Shown in pieces: positions 47,815 through 58,000 of a stretch of 64,000 nt of DNA. A model generated the notes under the pieces. It saw nothing but the letters and a program-made list of their open reading frames with translations, did not search any database and had not been told where the DNA came from. The stretch's first letter is position 1. Each line of letters starts with the position of its first letter. The translations under genes and the position numbers were made by a program. This DNA comes from Platynereis dumerilii (lineage: Eukaryota; Annelida; Polychaeta; Phyllodocida; Nereididae). The stretch spans positions 38,084,011 to 38,148,010 of the forward strand of contig JAPTHN010000003.1 of assembly GCA_026936325.1 (NCBI GenBank). The letters are read 5' to 3'.

Positions 47815-49011
47815 ATGAGCTTGGAGGACGTTATGAAAGAGTTAGAAAAGCTAACAGGGACTGTAAATGCACTCCATGGTGATATCAAAGAGATAAAGAG
47901 TGACATAACTCAGTTGAAAAAAACAACCTCAGCTGTTGAAAAATCGCTGGAAGGTGTTCTGAAGACTGTTGACACTCTGGACACTCGGGTTACAAGTTCT
48001 GAATTGGATATTAAGACGCTTCAGAGCAAATATGACATTGTTTTCGAAAGAATGATTACGTTGGACACTCAATCAAGAAAAGACAATTTAATTGTTCAAG
48101 GAGTTACTGATACCAAGGATGAAAAACCAGAGGAATGCTTAAAAACTGTTCTTCAAATCTTTGATCAAAAACTGCAGGTGTCCGATGTGAATGACATTAA
48201 AATATCAAAGATTTATCGTCTTGGGACGTACAGACCAAATGGAAGTAGGCCTCGTCCAGTCTTCGTAAAGTTCAGTTTCCAAGGCGATCGAGATAGAGTA
48301 TGGAGTGCAAAGAATAAACTCAAAGGTTCCGATGTCTTCCTTGAGGAAGACTTCCCGAGGGAAATCAACGAGCGCAGAAAGACTTTAGTGCCATCTATGA
48401 AAGCAGCTCGAGATGAAGGCCATCTTGCTAACTTAAATGGTGATAAACTGTACATCAAGTATAAGAGTGGTCAAAAATGTGTGTATGATGTTGACACGAT
48501 GGAAAGTCTTCCTGAAAATCTGAAACCTCGCAATGCTGCTGTGAAAAAGACTGACACTTGTTTAGCGTTCTTTTCAAAACATTGTCCTCTCTCTAATTTC
48601 TATGAATGCCAACTTGTTGTAAAAGGTATGAAGTATCATAGCTCAGAGCAGTACTTCCAACATGCCAAAGCCATGTATGCCAAAGACGAAGTCAGTGCAC
48701 AGAGAATAATGGCTGCAAAGAGTCCTTCGCTGTGTAAATCTATTGGTGACCGAGTCAAAAGTGACAAAACTGACTGGCAGCAACGATGTGAAACTGTAAT
48801 GAAAGAGGCTTTGTATCACAAATTTCAACAGAATGAAAATTTGCGTCAGTTTCTCATTGACACTGGAGACCGGTTGTTAGCTGAGTCCAGTAAGGGTGAT
48901 AAGTACTGGGGAACTGGAGTGTCTCTCAATTCCGCTATGGCCACTGTGTCTCCCTGGCCTGGTCAAAACCGTATGGGAGAGTTACTAAGGGAACTGAGGG
49001 AACAATTGTAA
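47815..49011 (+). CDS. LINE ORF1: coiled coil, RRM-like core, NADAR domain
   Basis: 398 residues. Residues 1-85 form heptad-like coiled coil (trimerisation in L1 ORF1p). Residues 90-165 look like the L1 ORF1p RRM (DNLIVQGV; RPRPVFVKF), followed by a C-terminal RNA-binding part to about 215 (FLEEDFPREINERRK). After a linker, residues 249-398 are a full NADAR (YbiA-like) domain: FFSK-x4-LSNFY, SSEQYFQHAKA with the conserved Glu at 278, DWQQR, TGD at 350-352, YWGTG at 364-368 and GQNRMGELL. NADAR enzymes cleave N-glycosidic bonds of riboflavin intermediates and remove ADP-ribose from guanine; whether this copy does so is inference. The start has A at -3. ORF2 follows on the same strand. Confidence 0.85.
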   Translation: MSLEDVMKELEKLTGTVNALHGDIKEIKSDITQLKKTTSAVEKSLEGVLKTVDTLDTRVTSSELDIKTLQSKYDIVFERMITLDTQSRKDNLIVQGVTDTKDEKPEECLKTVLQIFDQKLQVSDVNDIKISKIYRLGTYRPNGSRPRPVFVKFSFQGDRDRVWSAKNKLKGSDVFLEEDFPREINERRKTLVPSMKAARDEGHLANLNGDKLYIKYKSGQKCVYDVDTMESLPENLKPRNAAVKKTDTCLAFFSKHCPLSNFYECQLVVKGMKYHSSEQYFQHAKAMYAKDEVSAQRIMAAKSPSLCKSIGDRVKSDKTDWQQRCETVMKEALYHKFQQNENLRQFLIDTGDRLLAESSKGDKYWGTGVSLNSAMATVSPWPGQNRMGELLRELREQL

Positions 49012-49362
49012 CATTAACAATTATGAAATGTAATAATAAAGAAAAATTAAAATTCTGACTCATTTATGCGGCCTTTTATTGATAGGTAATACGGTTACTA
49101 GCAAAAGTATTTTGTGCCTAGTTATAGCACTCACCAATTTCTACAACTATGCTTGGATTAATTTTGTGTTTTTTTGCATTTATGTGCTTGAATTGTCACT
49201 TCATCATTACTCATGTCTCCTTAGAAATGCAATTCTCAGGATCCTATTTATATCCTTGTCAAGATTTTTGTAGAGTGAACAGGTCTCAATTGAACAACTT
49301 CGTTGTTTATTATGATCAATCTGTGCCTTATTTAAGACAGAATATGTTGTTTCATCTAAATT
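49012..49362 (+). other. spacer between LINE ORF1 and ORF2
   Basis: 351 bases, AT-rich, with an AATAAA at 49035-49040 that could cause premature poly(A) addition. It contains a plus-strand frame of 64 codons that is hydrophobic and not recognised. The ORF2 frame is stopped at 49333 and 49357. Confidence 0.6.
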
Positions 49363-52300
49363 ATGACACTGGATGACTGTTATATTTGCAGCAACAGAAT
49401 CCTTCGTCATGCAAAGAAATTGCAATGCTGTGCTTGCTCTAAATGTTTCCATTTGAAATGTCTTCCAATGGTTTCTCCCACTGACAACATCTATATTAAC
49501 AGAGATCTCAATAACTGGTTGTGTATTTGTTGCATATCTGACAACCTACCATTTAATCACATGACAGATGACTGCCTATTCCTGGAAAGTTTGTCTGAGT
49601 CTTGGAGTTCTGAAAAAATAGTTCCCTATGCCAGACTACAAGAAATGATTTTTAATCCATTTGAATTCAATACTGATAATCCAAATTTACCAAACTTTGA
49701 CTCAGACCCCGACATTCAATACTTCAATGACATGACATGTCTAGACAGTCCTAATAATTGTGATTACTACTTAGAGGACCGCTTTAATAAGGAGGTTGAA
49801 AAAGAAAATATTGGTAATCACTCTCTGTCGTGTCTTCACGTTAATTCTCGAAGCATACCTAAGAATCTGGAATACTTTGACACATTTTTGTCATCGATTA
49901 ATCATATTTTTACAGTAATAGGCATAAGTGAAACTTGGTTAAATGAATCAAATGCAGATTGTTATGGATTGGAAGGTTACAAACATGAATATCTTTGCCG
50001 TCAAGGAGGCAAAAAGGGTGGCGGAGTGTCTTTATTTGTGAGAAATGGAACAAACTTTGTTAGGCGGAGTGATCTTAGCATATCTGATGTTCACATAGAA
50101 TTTCTCGTAATCGAAATGATGTCCTTCAAACAATCAATGAACACCTTAATTGGTGTAGTTTATCGACCTCCTAACACAGATATTTTAAGGTTTAATGAAG
50201 CTATTTCAGATAAGTTAAGCAAGTTAAAAAGTGAAAAAAAGAATATATACCTTATGGGTGATTTCAATATCAACCTGCTTGAGAGCAGTGAACACCTGCC
50301 AAGTGCAGAATTTCTTGAATGCATGTATTCATTTGGACTATTTCCTTTAATAAACAAGCCAACTCGCGTAAATGAACGTTCTGCGACTCTAATAGACAAT
50401 ATATATACCAATGATATCATGAAAACTAACACCTTAAATGGTATCTTCTTCACTGAAATAACTGATCATTTCCCAATTTTCAGTATCACTGGTTATGAAC
50501 TTAGCGAAGAAAGTGCTTTTGTTTTTCAGCAAAGGCAGTACTCCCAAAAAAATATTGAAAAATTTTCAGCACTTATTCAGCAGGCTCCTTGGGATGAAGT
50601 GTTGAATGAATCTGATGGAAAAGTTGCATTTGATACCTTTTTTAAAACATTTTGTGATACTTACTACAGTAGCTTTCCATTGAAGGTTATGAAGTCTCGT
50701 TATATCAGGAACAAAATTTGGTTATCAGATGGCCTAAAGATCTCAATTAAGACCAAAAACAAGTTGTATTTAAGGTATTTAAAAACGAGAAATATGGAAG
50801 ATCTGACTAGATACAAGGAATTTAAGACCCAACTTAAAAAACTTCTCCGGGTAGCGGAAAGGATACATTATGCTGAACTCTTAGAAAAATACAGGTCAAA
50901 TTCAAGAAAACTATGGATGATTATTAAGGAAGTTATTAATAAAAAGAAATCAATTAAGTATCCATCAAGCTTCATTCTGAACAACAGGGAGACCAGCAAC
51001 AGTTCGGACATTGCTAATGCTTTCAATCGCTACTTTGTCAATGTGGGTAAGGTTTTGGCTGATAAGATACCTCACTCTAACATTAACCCAAATAGTTATA
51101 TCAAAGATTCTAATTTGCATTCAATCGTAATTCACCAGGCAGAAGAAAATGAAATTATGAATATTATTAGGTCGCTAAAAGAAGGCAGTCCAGGTTGGGA
51201 TGGTATTCATGCTAAAGTCTTGAAATGCACTATCAAAAGCTATATTAAACCCATCACTCATATTTGCAATCTATGTTTAACACAAGGTTCTTTTCCTGAT
51301 AGCATGAAAATAGCAAAAGTAGTCCCCTTGTTTAAAAGTAATGACAGTAAGCAAATTTCTAACTACAGGCCCGTATCTATATTGCCAGTTTTGTCTAAAA
51401 TCTTTGAAAGATTGATGTATAACAGGTTGCTATCATTTTTAAACAGACATGAACTACTGTACAAGTTCCAATTTGGATTTAGAAAAAATCGCAGTACGAA
51501 CATGGCTCTGATAATATTAATTGATAACATTATGTCTGCTTTAGATAATGGAGAAATTGTTGTGGGGGTCTTCCTAGATTTCAGGAAGGCCTTCGATACA
51601 GTAAATCACAAAATTTTGTTAGACAAATTGTATAAGATAGGTATTAGGGGTGTTGCTTTTGACTGGTTGAAGGATTACTTAACATTTAGACAACAATTTG
51701 TTTCATTTAACAATACAAATTCAGAAAAACAGGCAATTACTTGTGGAGTACCACAAGGTTCCATTTTGGGGCCGCTTTTATTTTTGATATATATTAATGA
51801 TGTTGCCAATGTTTCAGATATATTATTGCCAATAATTTTTGCTGATGATACTAACATATTCTTAAGAGGTAAATCGGTAGATGAAACTGTCACAAGTATG
51901 AATAGAGAAATTGCCAAAATTGTAGAATGGCTTCATGCCAATAAGCTTTCTTTAAATGTTGAAAAAACTCATTTCATGATTTTTAGCTCTCCGAGAAGGA
52001 CTTATACCAGGACAAAAGATGTCGAAATATACTCCAAAACAATCGAATATTGTGAACAGACGAAATTCATTGGTGTTATTCTTGATTCTAAACTGAAGTG
52101 GGATAAGCATATTACAATGTTGAAGACTAAAATAGCAAGGGGAGTGGGAATTCTAACTAAAGCTCGGAAAACTCTTACACAACCATTATTGGTAACATTA
52201 TATTACAGCTTCATATATCCACATTACACATATTGTATAGAAGTGTGGGGAAAGGCTGCGGAAACGCATTTACAATCTTTGGCAAAACTACAAAAACGCA

Positions 52301-52665
52301 TAGTCAGGGTAATAACATCCAGTGCATTTAGAGCTGAAACAGCTCCAATATTCAAACAACTAAAGATCTTGAACATATCCAGCATATATAGTCTTAAAGT
52401 GAGTCTGTTTATGTTTAAATTTATAAAAGGACTGCTTCCTAGTATATTCAATAATATGTTTCAACATAATGTCACAACTTCAATGAGAAATACCAGACAG
52501 AAATTCAAATTGAGAACTCCTAGATGTAGGCTAACTGCAAGTCAAAAAAGTATAAAATTTCAAGGTGTGAAAGAATGGAATGATTTAGATGATGTTGTGG
52601 ATCACAACTGTAGTATTCACACTTTTAAAAGAAGAACAAAACTATATTTTCTCAATAAGCAGTGA
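49363..52665 (+). CDS. LINE ORF2: PHD finger, endonuclease, reverse transcriptase
   Basis: 1100 residues. Residues 6-57 match a PHD finger (C6, C9, C22, C25, H30, C33, C54, C57, with W52 in the usual place). Residues 155-376 are an AP-type endonuclease: HVNSRS, SETWLN (Glu191), GGGV, VYRPP, MGDFN at 299-303 and TDH at 368-370. The reverse transcriptase spans about 600-900: SNYRPVSILP, FGFRKNRST, LDFRKAFDTVNH, GVPQGSILGPLL and the catalytic FADDT at 827-831. A C-terminal region contains LQKRIVRVI and ends EWNDLDD...YFLNKQ. An in-frame TAA two codons before the ATG fixes the start and excludes fusion to ORF1, so translation needs reinitiation or internal entry. All catalytic residues seen are intact. 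Confidence 0.9.
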   Translation: MTLDDCYICSNRILRHAKKLQCCACSKCFHLKCLPMVSPTDNIYINRDLNNWLCICCISDNLPFNHMTDDCLFLESLSESWSSEKIVPYARLQEMIFNPFEFNTDNPNLPNFDSDPDIQYFNDMTCLDSPNNCDYYLEDRFNKEVEKENIGNHSLSCLHVNSRSIPKNLEYFDTFLSSINHIFTVIGISETWLNESNADCYGLEGYKHEYLCRQGGKKGGGVSLFVRNGTNFVRRSDLSISDVHIEFLVIEMMSFKQSMNTLIGVVYRPPNTDILRFNEAISDKLSKLKSEKKNIYLMGDFNINLLESSEHLPSAEFLECMYSFGLFPLINKPTRVNERSATLIDNIYTNDIMKTNTLNGIFFTEITDHFPIFSITGYELSEESAFVFQQRQYSQKNIEKFSALIQQAPWDEVLNESDGKVAFDTFFKTFCDTYYSSFPLKVMKSRYIRNKIWLSDGLKISIKTKNKLYLRYLKTRNMEDLTRYKEFKTQLKKLLRVAERIHYAELLEKYRSNSRKLWMIIKEVINKKKSIKYPSSFILNNRETSNSSDIANAFNRYFVNVGKVLADKIPHSNINPNSYIKDSNLHSIVIHQAEENEIMNIIRSLKEGSPGWDGIHAKVLKCTIKSYIKPITHICNLCLTQGSFPDSMKIAKVVPLFKSNDSKQISNYRPVSILPVLSKIFERLMYNRLLSFLNRHELLYKFQFGFRKNRSTNMALIILIDNIMSALDNGEIVVGVFLDFRKAFDTVNHKILLDKLYKIGIRGVAFDWLKDYLTFRQQFVSFNNTNSEKQAITCGVPQGSILGPLLFLIYINDVANVSDILLPIIFADDTNIFLRGKSVDETVTSMNREIAKIVEWLHANKLSLNVEKTHFMIFSSPRRTYTRTKDVEIYSKTIEYCEQTKFIGVILDSKLKWDKHITMLKTKIARGVGILTKARKTLTQPLLVTLYYSFIYPHYTYCIEVWGKAAETHLQSLAKLQKRIVRVITSSAFRAETAPIFKQLKILNISSIYSLKVSLFMFKFIKGLLPSIFNNMFQHNVTTSMRNTRQKFKLRTPRCRLTASQKSIKFQGVKEWNDLDDVVDHNCSIHTFKRRTKLYFLNKQ

Positions 52666-53140
52666 TGCGAGAAATGTTGGCACGTCTTGCCTGGCCATGG
52701 GTGACCCCAGTTCTCCTGTATGCTGTGAGGGGGACAAAGTTATCCTTGGTCCGGCACGACACTGCAATTGCGTTTCAGATATCATGATAATAGCAGATAC
52801 TATTCTAGATCTATTTACAATATTGTTTTTAAAAAGTACTTTGATTGATCTTTCTCATGCCGGTTGTCAAATTGTTAATAATTCAATAATAATTTTGAGG
52901 ATATTTTCCTGTTTGTATCTAATAATTATGGGAATGTAACGCAAGGAGTTTAAGCGCCATCCCTCATCCACGCTCTCTTATTGTTAAAATGTGCTATTTA
53001 ACATATAATTTTTCTCGTTTTTTTTTTTTTCAAATCATGTTAAATGTGTAATAATCATAGTGTTGAAACTTTTGTATCAAAGGTTAAAAGGCAAATACAC
53101 CTTTCAGGTGTCAGCCTGCCATTTGTACATTTGGTCCAAT

Positions 53141-53168
53141 AAACTTGAAACTTGAAACTTGAAACTTG
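53141..53168 (+). repeat. LINE 3' tail, (AAACTTG)4
   Basis: Four perfect head-to-tail AAACTTG units close the LINE, immediately after CAATAAACTTG. Short tandem 3' tails in place of poly(A) are typical of CR1/L2-type LINEs and help the reverse transcriptase to prime. Confidence 0.8.
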
Positions 53169-53819
53169 AAGAAAGGGCATCATTGTATTCTTTGGAGGGT
53201 CAAAACCCTGTGTTTTCTCATAATTTTGTACCATCGTTATCGGTATCACCTAAAATCCACCATAATAATGCATTTATCTTTATCCGATTGACTATATGAT
53301 GAAGTTCACCAATCTTCCAGTAGTGCAAGGGCAAGTTCCAACACCCATGCAATTTTTAAATTGCTGCCAAGATACCTCCAAGATAGATGTGATTATTTGA
53401 ACATGTTCAAAGTAGCCCCAACTTTTCCATGTCATAAATTTCTCAATCAACGTCACCATTTTCTTATGGGACACTGAAGCGAAAATTTTACTCTTACAAA
53501 ATTCACTGACACTTGCTCTATTTTGGCTGCAACTTTTGAGACTATTCATTAACCCCTTATCAGACATCCACCTAAAAGTTTGCAGGCAATCAAATTATTG
53601 AAATTCCATGGTGGCCATTTTGATGCGTTCTACTGCCAGACTCACATATTTTCAAAACAGCAGTACTGCATCATTTGAAAGCTAAAATAGCGTAGAAAAA
53701 TTATTGAAATTCACATCACCATATTCTGGTGCCTGATTGACACAATTAAGGAAAATAAGAGGTCATGTTTGGGGTGTTCAAAGTTACCCCAGCGTTCAAA
53801 GTAGCCCCGGTTTACGGTA

Positions 53820-54006
53820 CTAATTTATTTCCCCAATCTTAATTTTAACTCTTCTTGTGATTTTATTATTATTACTATTTTTACCCCTTTTAAACTTTAC
53901 CACCTGGTGTTTTAAAAAGCTATCTACTTGTCATATTATCATGCATATTTTTACCAATGTATCTCTTTTTGAGGCAAATAAATATTATTTATTTATTTAT
54001 TTATTT
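53820..54006 (+). repeat. retroelement 3'-tail-like sequence with (ATTT)n
   Basis: Ends TTTTTGAGGCAAATAAATATT followed by ATTT repeats, which resembles the 3' end of a truncated retrotransposon. It lies within the outer TIR element, right of the middle element. The 5' limit is unclear. Confidence 0.4.
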
Positions 54007-54281
54007 TACTAATGAACTGCTTAATATTTGACACTTGATCTCAACATTTTTTGTCAAGCATAGATCGAAATGTTGATTGCCATTAAATCATAATATTATA
54101 AGTGACAACACAGTTGTGCCTTTAATCAACAGTGGGCGTTTTTGTAAAGTGGTATAGCCGTTTTGGTATAGACTTGTAGGCGTTTTTGACATCTATTAGT
54201 AGGCCTACACGTTTTTGCGTTGCCGTTCTTGCACTCAGAAATCACGGGCGTTCTTGTCTGTAGGCGTTTTGACTTGCAGTG

Positions 54282-54730
54282 CAGCACTGCTGATAAAAAA
54301 AGCAACTGTTTGATCTGTGTTTACTTCAGGTATTTAAACTGTTATTAATGACAGGCCAACTCACCTGCTTGCTGTTTAATGTGTCCTGCGTTTCTGGGGG
54401 AGTCATGTGCGCATGTTTTGGGGGCTGCCGCCCCCAAACCCCTGCCAAATCCACAAAAAAGTGACCTGCACTAACGTGAAGCAATGTGATCCGCCCCTGG
54501 TCCAGCTGGTCTGTCACTCTGTGATTCGAGACAACTATTTACAGTGGAATAATCCATGTTTTCGGCCGTAATTGAATCAACAATTCACTCGCTCGCCATT
54601 CATGTCTTGCCGGAACAAGTACACAAGAATCTCTGACGTCACGATGTGGACATGAATCGATGACGTCATAGTAGCCTGCTGCGTCGCATGTCAACAAATT
54701 GCCGAGAGTGACGAAAATTCACGAAATAAA
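54282..54730 (-). promoter_or_regulatory. CpG-richer stretch with two CREs; candidate promoter/first exon
   Basis: TGACGTCA occurs twice, at 54634-54641 and 54661-54668, within a stretch richer in CpG than the surroundings. On the minus strand, downstream of these, a good donor AGCAAGCAG|GTGAGT ends at 54365, as expected for a first exon. The only in-frame ATG before that donor gives 14 codons, and its phase does not fit the exon at 43180 directly, so further exons would be needed. It could be the start of the minus-strand gene at 39-43 kb, with the transposon nest in its first intron. This is inference; part of the stretch (GGGGCGGATC, GGGGGCTGCCGCCCCC) may be repeat-derived. Confidence 0.25.
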
Positions 54731-54990
54731 AGCTCCGAAAAAATCCTGATGGGTAAAAACAATTTGTTTTGACAAAGTTCTACTAGAATTGTTCCTTTTT
54801 TTATATATATCAATATGCCAACAAGCAATTTACTGAAAAAAAATTTTTGCTGATGTTGTCACTTAGATTTTTATTTGTTTTCACGTACGTACGTGACGAG
54901 AAAAAGTAGTCAGGATCATATTATGGGATGTCTGAATCATTTTTTTTTATTGAATCATGTGCCAGCTGGATCACTTCACATGTTTGCTGT

Positions 54991-55046
54991 AAGGGACGGG
55001 ACGCCTCGCTGCGCTCGCCGAGCCTGCGGCTCCTGGTCCCGTCTAT
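54991..55046. repeat. GC-rich inverted-end remnant
   Basis: GGGACGGGACGCC at the left and GGTCCCGTC at the right are imperfect inverted repeats around a CGCTGCGCTCGCCGAG core. This abrupt GC-rich patch in AT-rich DNA looks like a transposon end. It sits directly before tandem unit 4. Confidence 0.4.
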
Positions 55047-58000
55047 GACAAAAAAATCGACATATTTTGTTCAGCAGAGCTTGTGTTTCTTAATGAATAA
55101 TTATTAACCTTCCTGCTGCCGTAGCTATAAAATCTCCCACAAAGTGTAGTGTTTCTCTTTTGACTTTTATATCCTCCTATTCTCTTCCACATCTTTACAG
55201 CCCCTTTTGCTGATGTCAGTTTTGGTTTCCCATCCAGCAACAAACTATGATGTACGTTACATAATACAGGAAGTCAGACCTTGCTCCTGACAGTTGTGTT
55301 GACAATAGGTTGAAATAAAAGCAGAGCATTTGTTGGTTTTATGAGCAATTTCTCAGATATGTACACGTTTGCCATTGTATTAATCTTGTAATCGTACATG
55401 ACACTAAATATTTCACTATTTTGAAGATTATTACTGAGGACTATACATCCGTCTTCACATTGTGGCAACATAGTTCTTACCATACATTCCTACATGAGTA
55501 ACAGACGAGCACTCCACCAATTGGCAACGTTGTATTTACGTTGTCTGCCTTTTGGGAATGAAACATGCTTATATGCGTTGTTATTCATTATTAATGTATC
55601 CATCTTTATTAGTCATCTTTGCTATTATGACGTTATGTCAAAAAAAGACACCTACTGATCCTTTGTCATATATATAATGCTTGGAAAAAAGTGAAAAGAA
55701 GTTTATTTTCGCAAAAGTCGAGTTTCCTGGTGACCAAGTATATACCTTTTTGCTAGAAGCTGCAGCATTCAGAATCTGACAAAGTTCAATATTTCCTTTT
55801 CCCCCCCACTTCACTCGTTTTTATATCCTCTTTCATCTTTGCGGCCTTTTATATTAAATCCATCCATATTCACTGAGTAGTCATCTTTGCTCTTATGTCA
55901 AAATTAAACGTCTACATTTTCTTTGTCACAAAATGTCCAGGATGGAAGAGAAAAAAAGATAATTTTCACACATATTCGAGATCATAAGTCAAGTTTCTTG
56001 ATGACATTATATGTCTTCCTGCCAGATGCTGTAACATTCCAACAAAGAGTAATATTTCCTTTCCCTTTCCACTCGTATTTATATCCCCTTTCGCCTGTAT
56101 GGCCTTTTTTGTTGCCATAGGTTTTAGTTTCCCTAGCAGCTACAGATTGTGATCTATGTTACATAATACAGGAAGTCAGCCTTTGTTCCTGACAGCTAAG
56201 TTTACACAAGGTTCAAATAAAAGCTGAGCCTCCACCATAAAAATCTCCATATAAGACCACAGCTGAAGCTAAAACTTTGCAAGTCAGCTCATTAGTGACT
56301 TTTTTGCCATTCCAAATCAAAGGGAGTCAATATTAGCGTAACATTAAATCAGTTTTTTATTTTCAAATAAAAATTTCCAGGGTAAAAAAACTGAAACATC
56401 AATTTCAAAAGATGCAGTGTATCAAAAGATATTGAAAGATTCATTAATATTGTTTGGAATTAGCTATTGGCTACCATCACCTCTATATTCTTTGATGCAA
56501 TAGTTACCCAAATGGCATCCGTTTCCGTAAAGTATACATTTTCTATCTACTATACGGCAAGAATATATTGTGTGTATAATCTGCCGCTTGCCCATGATTG
56601 GTTGACACAATGAGTGCTTGATAAAATAAACAGAGAGGCTTATCGTACTAAATGCTATCCTCATATGGACGACGATGCATAATTTTTATGTGCCTCCATC
56701 CTATGACCTTGTCAGAAATTCTATGACTTCTCACAAGCCCTCATGCAATGGTGAGGCCTAATTGGAGGGCTGAGCACATCCTAGTGACAAAACTGCTTAG
56801 CAGGGACCAATTTGCAGCCTTGAAAGGTCATTTGTGAAAGGGATCAAAAAGCCACCAGAAGGAACCTTGGTCTTATTCTTCAAGAGAAATTACCTCACTG
56901 CAATTTGGAATATAAATATGTGGGGTTTCTCATAGATGGAAAGTCCTTTTGCAAAATGAAAAGAAAGTCCAACACCAAAAGCAGCCTCCTTATATCTCAG
57001 CAAAGATTATTTACTTTACATTACAAATCATCTGAATTTTCAAATATATATCAAATTGTCCATTAATGTTCATATTAAAACTTTACAGATGAAGAGACGA
57101 TGAAAAGCAAGATGTTTGCAGATTTATGTCACTTTCTGTTAATTTCTGTGACATTCCTTGACTTCTCTGCTGTTAGCATGCCTTTTGGTGACAATTATAG
57201 GCCTAATTGGAAGGCGGGGCACATCCGGGTGACAGAGTCATTTGTGGCCTGGAAAGGTCATTGTGTCTGGAATGAAAATTTACCACAGGAATGTGTTGTC
57301 AGTACTTATCCTTCCAAAATAATCATATTCCTGCAATACTGAATTTAAATATTACTCATTGTAACATTGTTGAAGCTTCCTCGTTAGAGTACAAAAGGAA
57401 TCAATGGTCTGCAAGAGTAAAAACTTACCCAAGTTCCCAAGAAATGTACAAGAAATGACCTTGTCATATATCACGTTATCATAGAATTTGTGCATTAGAA
57501 TATCATATTGGCACTAACAGCAGGAATGAGTTACAAATTAATCAAAGTGATATTAGTGTAAAAGCAGCTTAGCTGAAAATTAGACCTATAGGCGTATAGG
57601 GTTAATTTCAGTGATAAAATGGCAGCACCCTCTGGGAAGCAAAATACTTTTAAAGAACATAATTATTTAACTATAACAGTCTTATCCGTGTTTGCAAATC
57701 GGCCCTGTCTTATTTTACTTTGACCTTCAATTGTGTGATTTTAGCTATAATTTGACAATCACAACACATCCAACAAACTAAAGTTTAAATTTGGTAAGCA
57801 GATTTAGGTTCCCCATGTTACTTATCTATATTAATTGATAATTCTTGAAATTTCCGGTCATGAATGAGTTTAATCTACCTAAAAAATGCTTCATTCAGTA
57901 CTCGCATAACTTTCCACATCAGAGTGAGCTGCATCGGCACAAATGGACGTCTGTCAATAAAGAAGATAAAGCCCATTTTTTACCCTCAGGCAAAGTTTGC

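Larger units (their letters stand above)
47108..53168 (+). mobile_element. intact LINE with NADAR-bearing ORF1
   Basis: A 6.1 kb non-LTR retrotransposon: a roughly 700-base 5' UTR starting near GGAGAGGTGGCGCTGTGG, ORF1, a 351-base spacer, ORF2, a roughly 475-base 3' UTR with AATAAA, and a tail of four AAACTTG repeats (53141-53168). AAGAA on both sides (47103-47107 and 53169-53173) may be the target duplication. Both frames are undamaged over 398 and 1100 codons, so the copy is young and could be active. Protein layout (AP endonuclease, then CR1/jockey-type reverse transcriptase, no RNase H seen) and the short tandem tail place it near the CR1/L2 group; the exact clade needs a tree. Confidence 0.85.
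46789..53819. mobile_element. middle TIR element with TA duplication
   Basis: Left CCGTAAACCGGGGCTACTTT and right AAAGTAGCCCCGGTTTACGG are exact inverted repeats that continue as GAAC/GTTC, with TA on both sides. The core GGGGCTACTTTGAAC also occurs inside (46983-46997, inverted at 46965-46977, and 53404-53418). Without the LINE it would be about 1 kb, non-coding. TA duplication and short TIRs fit Tc1/mariner-like elements, but no transposase confirms this. Confidence 0.7.
46420..54281. mobile_element. outer TIR element, host of the nest
   Basis: The left end begins CACTCAAAACGTCTACAAAC. The right end, reverse complemented, begins CACTGCAAGTCAAAACGCC followed by TACAGACAAGAACG. Both arms are rich in CAAAAACG words over about 150 bases (46420-46560 and 54125-54281). 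Related sequence is at 62241-62470. No transposase was seen. Apart from the nested elements, only a few hundred bases remain, so this was a small non-autonomous element before being entered by the element at 46789. The target duplication was not resolved. Confidence 0.5.

Noticed and set aside
47815-49011. A host NADAR gene captured next to a retrotransposon
   Set aside because: The NADAR domain is in one frame with L1-type ORF1 parts, lies between the LINE 5' UTR and ORF2 on the same strand, and is inside the LINE borders. A separate host gene is the poorer explanation.
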